Of a stretch of 20,486 nucleotides of DNA, positions 15,351 to 20,486 are shown piece by piece (within the stretch, counting starts at the first letter, position 1; every line of letters starts with the position of its first letter). The DNA lies in the NCBI GenBank assembly GCA_910578365.1, contig CAJTRC010000045.1, positions 1-20,486 of the forward strand, written 5' to 3'. The position numbers and the translations under genes are program-made. The notes beneath the pieces were generated by a model. The model saw only the letters and a program-made list of their open reading frames with translations, did not search any database and was not told the origin of the DNA. Source of the DNA: an uncultured Muribaculaceae bacterium (GTDB taxonomy: Bacteria > Bacteroidota > Bacteroidia > Bacteroidales > Muribaculaceae).

Positions 15351-16334
15351 TTATTTGAGTTTTATTACCTGGCCGATTTTGAGCTTCGACTTGGTGGTAA
15401 GGCCGTTTAGACGACACAGTTTGGCTACTGTAGTACCATTGCGGGCTGCGATTTTGCTGAGCGAGTCGCCTTTGCGCACCTTGCAAATACTGCTGCCCGA
15501 GCTTTTCGAAGATGAAGAGGCGACCATTGGTCTGGCAGGATTTTCACGACGGTATTTCTCTGCATACTTCGCATTGGCATCGTTTGAGAAATTACGTGCT
15601 TCCTGATAGGTGTTCTTGTCGAAAGTATATGTATCGGTATGCACGGTCTGGTTGGCAAAGTCGAAAATAGCCGACGGATTAATGGCATAACCCATATAGC
15701 GGGTTTCGAAATGCAGGTGCGAGCCGGTTGAGCGACCGGTATTTCCGCCGAGCGCAATCGGGTCGCCGGCTTTTACATACTGATCGGGCTCCACAAGGAA
15801 TCGCGACAGATGGCCGTACACGGTTTCGAGGTCGTTTGTATGTCGCAGAACCACATAATAGCCGTAGCCTCTGCGTTCGTACTTGGTTATACGCACACGT
15901 CCGTCGAAAGCAGCGCGTATGGTATCACCAATCTGCACTTTCAAGTCAATACCTTTGTGCATGCGACGGAAGCGTTTGCGATAGCCGTATGGCGAGGTTA
16001 CATAACCCGGATGAGGCATACAGAAGTTCTTTACATTAATTACTGCAGTCTGCGGTACATCCATGCCGCCATAACAGTTTACCATATTGCTACCCCAGCC
16101 TTCGGTGTAGATATCGCCTTCGGGTTCTTCTTCCTCTTCGAATAGCGATTCGAGGTATTTCGAGGTGTTGTCTACATGAATATTGCTGTGACCCTGGTTA
16201 GCAAGGAGGTCGCCATGCTGCTCCTGGTGCTGACCGGGCAAGCGGTGTATGGTTTGGGCGCTGACCGACAGCGTGCCGCCCAACATTAACAGTGCTATTG
16301 CAGATAGTGCTCTTATAGATTTTGAGAAGTTCAT
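15351..16334 (-). CDS. Secreted M23 metallopeptidase with C-terminal LysM domain
   Basis: A probable periplasmic peptidoglycan endopeptidase or envelope factor. The 327-residue protein starts with a signal peptide (MNFSKSIRALSAIALLMLGG, cleavage after SVSA near residue 26). A linker with an acidic run follows (EEEEEPEGD, about 66-74). The M23/LytM domain spans about 110-225. Zinc and catalytic residues are all present: H126 and D130 (HKGID), H175 (YGHLS), H206 and H208 (SHLHFE), so it looks active rather than an EnvC/NlpD-type degenerate activator. A Ser-rich linker leads to a LysM domain (about 283-327), which would bind glycan. It is transcribed separately from ndk. Confidence 0.94.
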   Translation of the reverse strand: MNFSKSIRALSAIALLMLGGTLSVSAQTIHRLPGQHQEQHGDLLANQGHSNIHVDNTSKYLESLFEEEEEPEGDIYTEGWGSNMVNCYGGMDVPQTAVINVKNFCMPHPGYVTSPYGYRKRFRRMHKGIDLKVQIGDTIRAAFDGRVRITKYERRGYGYYVVLRHTNDLETVYGHLSRFLVEPDQYVKAGDPIALGGNTGRSTGSHLHFETRYMGYAINPSAIFDFANQTVHTDTYTFDKNTYQEARNFSNDANAKYAEKYRRENPARPMVASSSSKSSGSSICKVRKGDSLSKIAARNGTTVAKLCRLNGLTTKSKLKIGQVIKLK

Positions 16335-16384
16335 TATTGGTTTGCTTCGCTCTGAGGCGCTGGTTTATTTTCGATTCAGGTTGG

Positions 16385-16392
16385 CAAATATA
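16385..16392 (-). promoter_or_regulatory. Candidate -7 box of the M23 peptidase gene
   Basis: On the minus strand TATATTTG fits TAnnTTTG, with a predicted start near 16378 and a leader of about 44 nt. I see no clear -33 TTTG. Confidence 0.5.
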
Positions 16393-16427
16393 TTTTAGCT
16401 AAAAAAAGACTCGTTACAGATCAGAAA

Positions 16428-16889
16428 TCATATTTCGTCCGGAGCATACATGCTGCGCATCAGCGAGGGAGTATAGTCGAAAAGTTCGTCGGGCTTGAAG
16501 AATCGCCTGGTTTCTATTTCTGCCGATTCAAGCGAGTCGCTGGCATGTATTATATTCTCCTGTCCACTCATACTGAAATCACCTCGGATAGTGCCGGGCA
16601 GGGCCTTACGGCCATTTGTGGCGCCGGTCATGGCTCGAACCACCTCTACCGCGTCGCGGCCCTTGATACTCATCACTATCACAGGGGTAATACTCATACT
16701 TTCGACAAGCAAAGGGAAGAACGGACGGTCAACCAGGTGGGCATAGTGCTCGCGAAGAAGCGCTTCGGAGAGTCGCATCATTTTGATACCGGCGATTATA
16801 AGGCCTTTTTTCTGGAAACGATCGATAACCTGTCCTACAAGGGCACGCTGTATGGTCGAAGGTTTGAGGATTACGAGGGTAGATTCCAT
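16428..16889 (-). CDS. ndk: Nucleoside diphosphate kinase
   Basis: NDK transfers the gamma phosphate of NTPs to NDPs through a phosphohistidine and balances nucleotide pools in the cytosol. The 153-residue protein has the active-site motif NIIHASDS (112-119) with His115 as the phosphorylated residue, the ILKP nucleotide-binding lysine (K9), and the P-G-T-I-R-G-D-F segment (98-105). It is slightly longer than the classic 140-145 residues, with a C-terminal tail (LFDYTPSLMRSMYAPDEI) of the type seen in Bacteroidota. Monocistronic, with its own promoter. Confidence 0.96.
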   Translation of the reverse strand: MESTLVILKPSTIQRALVGQVIDRFQKKGLIIAGIKMMRLSEALLREHYAHLVDRPFFPLLVESMSITPVIVMSIKGRDAVEVVRAMTGATNGRKALPGTIRGDFSMSGQENIIHASDSLESAEIETRRFFKPDELFDYTPSLMRSMYAPDEI

Positions 16890-16935
16890 TTGAAGAGATT
16901 GTTAATTTCGTTTCACAGGCATTGCTGCTTTTCTG

Positions 16936-16967
16936 TAAAGTTACGATTTTTTTGAACGACAGTCAAA
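16936..16967 (-). promoter_or_regulatory. Bacteroidota promoter of ndk
   Basis: On the minus strand a TTTG -33 element (16967-16964), a 20-nt spacer and TAACTTTA (16943-16936) match the consensus except for the last base. Transcription would start near 16929, about 40 nt before the ATG. Confidence 0.65.
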
Positions 16968-17135
16968 TTATTCACTGATAAAAAATGTAAAAGCGCAGAC
17001 ATATGAGTTTTGCATCATCCATACCATATTGCATATCAACCGATTACAATAAAACATGTTTTACAACATATTTTCTAACTTTTTCGATTGGCATTATCTG
17101 CCCGCAATATTTACAGTTAAAAAGTGTTGCGCTAT
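16968..17135. other. Divergent AT-rich spacer between ndk and plsC
   Basis: No gene is seen. It separates the two divergent promoters and contains a perfect 14-bp palindrome, TAAAACATGTTTTA (17050-17063). One such palindrome is expected by chance in a window this size, so I do not call it an operator. Confidence 0.4.
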
Positions 17136-17167
17136 ATTGCGGAGTTAATGGAAGTTTAATACCTTTG
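17136..17167 (+). promoter_or_regulatory. Bacteroidota promoter of plsC and the lipoprotein gene
   Basis: ATTG (17136-17139) in place of TTTG, a 20-nt spacer and TACCTTTG (17160-17167) fit the consensus with one mismatch. The predicted start is near 17174, giving a leader of about 25 nt to ATG 17199. Confidence 0.65.
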
Positions 17168-17198
17168 TAGCAAAGAATTTTATAGCTTGTTTAATATT

Positions 17199-17921
17199 AT
17201 GTTCTTCTATCGGATATATCAGATATTCATAATGCTGCCTATTCTGCTGGTACTTACAATTCTGGCCGCATTGATAACAATAACAGGCTGCGCGCTTGGC
17301 AGTGGCCGTTGGTTCGGCTATTACCCGGCCCACTACTGGGCCAAGTGCTGGTGCTGGCTGGCATTCGTTCGAGTAAGCGTACGCGGGCGTGAGAACATTA
17401 AAATAGGGCGCAGCTATGTATTTGTAGCAAACCACCAGAGCGCATACGATATATTTTCAATATATGGATTCCTTAACCACCAGTTCCGCTGGATGATGAA
17501 AAAATCGCTCGAACGGATTCCTCTCGTGGGCTATGCCTGCCGCGTCGCCGGCCATATTTACGTCGACAAACACTCGCCTGCGGCTGTACGGCAGACCATG
17601 GAAACCGCTGAGAAACGCCTCAGCGGCGGCATGTCGGTAGTGGTGTTCCCCGAAGGCTCACGCACCAAAGACGGCCACATTCACGGCTTCCGACGCGGCG
17701 CCTACATGCTGGCCATGGAGTTCGGTCTGCCGGTTGTGCCGGTAACTGTCGACGGCGCATACGACGTTCTGCCTCCTAACGCCCTGCTCATGCGCCCGGG
17801 ACGTATAACGCTCACCATCCACAAGCCGCTTGAGGCAGGTGAGCAAGGTCACGACCTTCAGCAGCTGATGGAGCAGTCGCGCCAAGCCATAATTTCGGCT
17901 TTGCCACAAAAGAACCGTTGA
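17199..17921 (+). CDS. plsC: 1-acyl-sn-glycerol-3-phosphate acyltransferase
   Basis: An inner-membrane PlsC-family acyltransferase that converts lysophosphatidic acid to phosphatidic acid in phospholipid synthesis. The 240-residue product has an N-terminal hydrophobic segment (about 8-32). The catalytic H-x4-D is NHQSAYD (H79 and D84), and the substrate-binding FPEGSR is at 150-155. A later PVTVDGAYDV (181-190) is the usual block IV. I chose ATG 17199; an in-frame TTG at 17187 lies too close to the promoter start. Family members sometimes acylate other lipids, such as ornithine or glycine lipids, which cannot be told apart here. The lipoprotein gene follows after 31 nt. Confidence 0.92.
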   Translation: MFFYRIYQIFIMLPILLVLTILAALITITGCALGSGRWFGYYPAHYWAKCWCWLAFVRVSVRGRENIKIGRSYVFVANHQSAYDIFSIYGFLNHQFRWMMKKSLERIPLVGYACRVAGHIYVDKHSPAAVRQTMETAEKRLSGGMSVVVFPEGSRTKDGHIHGFRRGAYMLAMEFGLPVVPVTVDGAYDVLPPNALLMRPGRITLTIHKPLEAGEQGHDLQQLMEQSRQAIISALPQKNR

Positions 17922-17952
17922 ACTTTTTTACTACATTAGCGTTTACACCGAT

Positions 17953-18567
17953 ATGAAACATTCAAGAATATTAATGATGGCAGCGGCGGCAATAGTGGCC
18001 GGCACCGCCTTGGTTTCGTGCGAAAAGGCGCCCGAACTGTCCGGCTCATGGACTTGCGCCCCTCAGCATTTGAACAATGTAAATGGCGCTTTCACAGCCT
18101 CGACAATCGACGTACTCAACTTCTCAAACGGCACTCAGGGCAACAAAAGCGGTTCTATCGTAATAAGCAGCATGATTTCCGCCCAACAAACGGTAAGCGG
18201 CACCCCCGACCTTATCGAGCCTTATCAGGAAACCGTAGCCGCCACCGCGTCAATCAGCGGCAGCTGGTCGTTCCGCGAGGACAATAACGATGAAGTAGAT
18301 GTAATACTTGATTTCAGCACTCTGAAAGTAAACGTCGATCCTGCAGGAGTAGCATTCTCTCAGAACTACATCACCGGACGCGAACAGCCTCAGCTCGACT
18401 CGCTTACAGCATCGGCGGTCAGCCGCTGGCAGCAGTCGCTTTACGAAGTACTCAAACCGTACTACAGCAAATATGTGCGTCTTGATGACATTGAAGTCAA
18501 AAACGGCATAATGCGTACCGAGGTCAACGACGTTGACCTTACATTCACCCGCGAGGCGAAGCAGTAA
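17953..18567 (+). CDS. Small secreted lipoprotein of unknown function
   Basis: The 204-residue product has a lipoprotein signal: positively charged start, hydrophobic core (MMAAAAIVAGTAL) and lipobox LVSC with Cys23. The mature part begins CEKAPELSGSWTC and reads as a beta-rich domain of alternating strands (for example IDVLNFSNG, GSIVISSMIS, VDVILDFSTLKVN, GIMRTEVNDVDLTF). The opening 'ELSGSWTC' resembles lipocalin-like or DUF-type Bacteroidota lipoproteins that start with a G-x-W motif, but I cannot name a family. It has no independent promoter that I can see and is probably in an operon with plsC, closed by the terminator at 18601. Confidence 0.85.
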   Translation: MKHSRILMMAAAAIVAGTALVSCEKAPELSGSWTCAPQHLNNVNGAFTASTIDVLNFSNGTQGNKSGSIVISSMISAQQTVSGTPDLIEPYQETVAATASISGSWSFREDNNDEVDVILDFSTLKVNVDPAGVAFSQNYITGREQPQLDSLTASAVSRWQQSLYEVLKPYYSKYVRLDDIEVKNGIMRTEVNDVDLTFTREAKQ

Positions 18568-18600
18568 CTTCATCATACCGTAGAACAAAGAACGTACAAG

Positions 18601-18634
18601 GCGTCCGGAGGCATAAACTTCGGACGCTTTTTTT
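18601..18634 (+). terminator. Intrinsic terminator of the plsC-lipoprotein operon
   Basis: A 10-bp stem GCGTCCGGAG/CTTCGGACGC with one G-U pair and a 7-nt loop is followed by seven T. It lies 33 nt after the lipoprotein gene stop. Confidence 0.88.
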
Positions 18635-18703
18635 AATGCGATTCACAAAAATTTGATTATTTTTTGCTTTTATGCGAACAAAGCTCGTTATGGTGTGTTT
18701 TGA

Positions 18704-18747
18704 TTTCAAACGCTGATTGAAACCAGGTGTCCGATTCGGCGTTTCAA
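18704..18747 (+). promoter_or_regulatory. ompA-type leader with alternative hairpins
   Basis: Three short elements can pair: TTTCAA (18704-18709), TTGAAAC (18717-18723) and GTTTCAA (18741-18747). The middle one can pair with either neighbour but not both. The leader of the downstream OmpA gene is long, and I found no clear TAnnTTTG box in 18635-18802. A role in mRNA stability or control is only a guess. Confidence 0.35.
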
Positions 18748-18802
18748 CTATTTATCAGAGAGATTTATCACAAATTCAAACAAACTACAAAACGAAAATG
18801 AT

Positions 18803-20005
18803 ATGAAAAAGAACGTCCTCCTCTCAATGGCCGCATGTAGCGCAGCGCTCATCACCGGTCTTAACGCCAACGCTCAGGAAGTGGTGGTAGAAGAAACCGA
18901 CGTAGTCGCTGTTTCGGAAGTCCCATGCAAGACTCATTACTATTCCGATGCAAAGGACAACTGGTTTATCCAGATTGGCGCCGGCATCAATTCGCCCTTC
19001 GTTGAAAACAAATTGCCCAACGGCGACCAGAAGCATCATCTGGCTGTAGCATACAACTTCGGCTTCGGCAAATGGTTCTCGCCATATCTGGGCTGGCGTC
19101 TGAGCTTCCTCGGAGGCCCAATGCACTGGGACAACGAAGTGTACTCCAAGGCCAAATACGTTAACGCCAACCTCGACTTTATGTGGGATATGTTCAACAG
19201 CCTCGGCGGGGTGAACTCCAAGCGTGTGTTCTCTATCGTGCCATTCGTAGGACTCGGCGGTACATTCACTTGGGATTACAAACCCGTAAACTCAAACATC
19301 CACAACGATCACGGCCAGGCCAAGCAGAACTCATGGACTCTGCCCGTTTCGGCCGGTCTGCAGCTACGCTTCCGCCTGTGCAAGTATGTCGACTTCTTTG
19401 CTGAAGGCCGCGCACAGTTCTACGGCGACAACTTTAACAATTACGCATACGGCGATCCCGTCGACATCAGCCTCAGTGCTGTAGGCGGATTTACCTTCTA
19501 CATCGGCGGACGCGACTTCAAGAGCTACAACCCCTGCGACTATCTCGGATATATCAATAATCTCAACAATCAGGTCAACGACCTCCGCGGCGAACTCGCT
19601 ACCACTGCAGCAGCCCTTGCAGCAGCCGAAGCTCAGCTACCCTGCCCCGAAGTTGAAGAAGTCGTAGCTGTAAGCGAACCCGCTCCTCTGATGGCTACCG
19701 TTCGATTCACTATCAACTCGGCCAAGATTTCCGACCAGGAAAAGGTAAATGTGTACAACATTGCCAAGTGGATGAAGGATAATCCCGACCAGTGTGTGGC
19801 TATCGTAGGCTACGCCGACAAGGACACCGGTACCAGCGACTATAACATGACTCTGTCGAAACGTCGCGCTCAGGCTGTAAACGACATGCTCGTGAACACC
19901 TACGGCATCAACCCCGACCGCCTCTCAATCCAGGCTGAAGGCTCGAACGTTCAGCCCTACGAAGAAAACAACTGGAACCGTATCGTAATCTTCTCCAACA
20001 AATAA
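18803..20005 (+). CDS. OmpA-family outer membrane protein (beta barrel plus peptidoglycan-binding domain)
   Basis: A 400-residue outer-membrane protein. It has a signal peptide (MKKNVLLSMAACSAALITG, cleavage after ANA near residue 24). Residues about 50-235 are beta-barrel-like (alternating aromatic strands such as NWFIQIGAGINSPF, SPYLGWRLSFLGG, ISLSAVGGFTFYIGG). A short helical linker (NNLNNQVNDLRGELATTAAALAAAEAQL, about 251-278) leads to an OmpA C-terminal domain (about 295-400) with GYADKDTGTSDYN and LSKRRAQAVNDML, the region that binds diaminopimelate in peptidoglycan. It anchors the outer membrane to the wall and is usually abundant. An earlier ATG at 18798 gives only two codons. Strong terminator downstream. 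Confidence 0.94.
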   Translation: MKKNVLLSMAACSAALITGLNANAQEVVVEETDVVAVSEVPCKTHYYSDAKDNWFIQIGAGINSPFVENKLPNGDQKHHLAVAYNFGFGKWFSPYLGWRLSFLGGPMHWDNEVYSKAKYVNANLDFMWDMFNSLGGVNSKRVFSIVPFVGLGGTFTWDYKPVNSNIHNDHGQAKQNSWTLPVSAGLQLRFRLCKYVDFFAEGRAQFYGDNFNNYAYGDPVDISLSAVGGFTFYIGGRDFKSYNPCDYLGYINNLNNQVNDLRGELATTAAALAAAEAQLPCPEVEEVVAVSEPAPLMATVRFTINSAKISDQEKVNVYNIAKWMKDNPDQCVAIVGYADKDTGTSDYNMTLSKRRAQAVNDMLVNTYGINPDRLSIQAEGSNVQPYEENNWNRIVIFSNK

Positions 20006-20026
20006 TCATTCTTCTCTCTCCCGTAA

Positions 20027-20074
20027 CTGACAACAGGGGTCCGCTTTGGCAGCGGGCCCCTGTTGTCAGTTTTT
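20027..20074 (+). terminator. Very strong terminator of the OmpA gene
   Basis: A 19-bp stem (20027-20045 with 20051-20069; one T-G pair) with a 5-nt TTGGC loop is followed by five T. It lies 21 nt after the OmpA stop. It also faces the minus-strand pseudogene, but has no T run on that side. Confidence 0.92.
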
Positions 20075-20087
20075 GAAGCTTATGTAA

Positions 20088-20347
20088 TCACTTTGCAATC
20101 TCGCGCGGGAAGAGCGAGATTCGCAGACGGGCCGCGCCCATAGGCACCAGCGTAAGGCGGGTGGAACTGCTGCTGCGTACGGCGTCCTCCGACGGCAGTA
20201 CATCGGTCCTGCCAGTGCGAGTCATCCTGAACAAAGGCCTTGTCGCGGCTGTCGTGCTGCTCTACATTCTCATCGATTTTCAGCGACAGAGTCAGAGGTC
20301 CGTAATTGACACTTACGCCAGACTCAGAGGGTGTTCAGTATCATAGA
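20088..20347 (-). pseudogene. C-terminal remnant of a DUF1680/GH127-type glycosidase
   Basis: On the minus strand, one frame (about 20335 to 20210) reads GVSVNYGPLTLSLKIDEN, then QHDSRDKAFVQDDSHWQ, typical of the late part of DUF1680/GH127 (beta-L-arabinofuranosidase-like) proteins. A second frame (about 20208 to the TGA at 20088) reads LPSED, then TRLTLVPMGAARLRIS and LFPREIAK, typical of the extreme C-terminus. In relatives about 70 residues separate these blocks; here they are almost adjacent and out of frame. TGA also occurs in the first frame just before 20335. The piece is therefore deleted and frameshifted, and abuts the group II intron. The family call is from memory of motifs. Confidence 0.65.
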
Positions 20348-20349
20348 AT

Positions 20350-20397
20350 CGAGTAGGAGGTAAACACTAATCATAGGGTGTTTATCTCCTACTTTCG
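20350..20397 (-). ncRNA. Group II intron domain VI
   Basis: On the minus strand GTAGGAG-A-TAAACAC pairs with GTGTTTA-C-CTCCTAC (14 of 15 positions), extended by CGA with TCG at the base. It sits just after domain V and just before the 3' splice site, where the branch-point stem of group II introns belongs. Confidence 0.75.
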
Positions 20398-20415
20398 TGT
20401 TTACCGACCTCTCAC

Positions 20416-20447
20416 ACCACCGTACGTGCCGTTCGGCATACGGCGGT
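20416..20447 (-). ncRNA. Group II intron domain V (catalytic core)
   Basis: On the minus strand ACCGCCGTA pairs with TACGGTGGT, with an apical TGCC-GAAC-GGCA stem and a 2-nt CG bulge. This is the standard two-helix domain V hairpin with bulge and tetraloop. It lies 2 nt after the stop codon of the intron protein. Confidence 0.88.
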
Positions 20448-20449
20448 TC

Positions 20450-20486
20450 TTAACGCGGATGCAGTTTCTCGTAATACTCCGTAAGT
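20450..20486 (-). CDS. Group II intron reverse transcriptase/maturase, last 12 residues
   Basis: Only the C-terminus is inside the window, reading LTEYYEKLHPR then TAA at 20450. YEKLHPR just before domain V is a familiar ending for bacterial group II intron-encoded proteins. The reverse transcriptase, maturase and any endonuclease domains lie beyond the window edge, so activity cannot be judged. Confidence 0.75.
   Translation of the reverse strand, partial: LTEYYEKLHPR

Larger units (their letters stand above)
20348..20486 (-). mobile_element. 3' end of a group II intron (partial; continues beyond the window)
   Basis: On the minus strand the order is: C-terminus of the intron-encoded protein, domain V, domain VI, exon. 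The last bases TACCTCC-TACTCGAT resemble the 3' end of the Lactococcus Ll.LtrB intron, TACCTCCCTACTTCAC, in which the branch-point A lies 7 nt before the splice site. By analogy the intron ends near 20348, though 20353 is also possible. The 5' part, the rest of the protein and the 5' exon lie beyond the window. Confidence 0.85.

Noticed and set aside
17050..17063. Perfect 14-bp palindrome TAAAACATGTTTTA between ndk and plsC
   Set aside because: About one perfect 14-bp palindrome is expected by chance in 20 kb, more in AT-rich spacers. It does not overlap either promoter.
20161..20346. A 61-codon plus-strand open frame at the right end
   Set aside because: It is antisense to the glycosidase remnant and has no promoter, ribosome site or recognisable domain.

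Overview
The window looks like chromosomal DNA from a member of the Bacteroidales. Placement near Muribaculaceae, Bacteroides or Prevotella is an inference. The evidence is a complete Na+-pumping NQR operon, Bacteroidota-style promoters (TTTG, about 20 nt, then TAnnTTTG), an OmpA protein with a Bacteroidota-type layout, a Bacteroidota-type NDK, AT-rich spacers between GC-richer genes, and weak Shine-Dalgarno signals. Most of it is housekeeping DNA.

Layout. 1-144: a long imperfect palindrome at the window edge. 145-1455 (+): folC, convergent with and overlapping ridA (1439-1813, -), whose likely terminator lies inside folC. 1837-3258 (-): a YihY/BrkB-type membrane protein, probably co-transcribed with ridA. 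3377-6266 (+): an operon of a Na+/amino-acid symporter (AGCS), lgt and an unrecognised 209-aa protein whose start overlaps the lgt stop. 6306-7415 (-): a three-part universal stress protein. 7504-7758 (-): a small helix-turn-helix protein. 8062-9072 (-): a ROK-family sugar kinase with its own promoter and terminator. 9316-15154 (-): nqrABCDEF, tightly packed and closed by an intrinsic terminator. 15351-16334 (-): a secreted M23 peptidase with LysM. 16428-16889 (-): ndk. 17199-18567 (+): plsC plus a lipoprotein. 18803-20005 (+): an OmpA-family outer-membrane protein followed by a very strong terminator.

The right end (20088-20486) differs from the rest. Read on the minus strand, it holds the 3' end of a group II intron: the last 12 residues of the intron-encoded protein, domain V and domain VI. 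This is followed by a decayed C-terminal fragment of a DUF1680/GH127-type glycosidase with an internal deletion and a frame change. The end is therefore an accessory, rearranged boundary.

Functionally, the window combines membrane energetics (NQR makes a sodium gradient; AGCS can spend one), envelope biogenesis (Lgt, PlsC, M23/LysM, OmpA, lipoprotein), folate and nucleotide metabolism (FolC, NDK), metabolite repair (RidA) and stress or regulatory proteins. I found no CRISPR array, tRNA, rRNA, defence cassette or clearly new multi-gene system. The less ordinary items are the edge palindrome, the terminator embedded in folC, the unknown protein coupled to lgt, the Usp fusion, the ompA leader hairpins and the intron/pseudogene junction.
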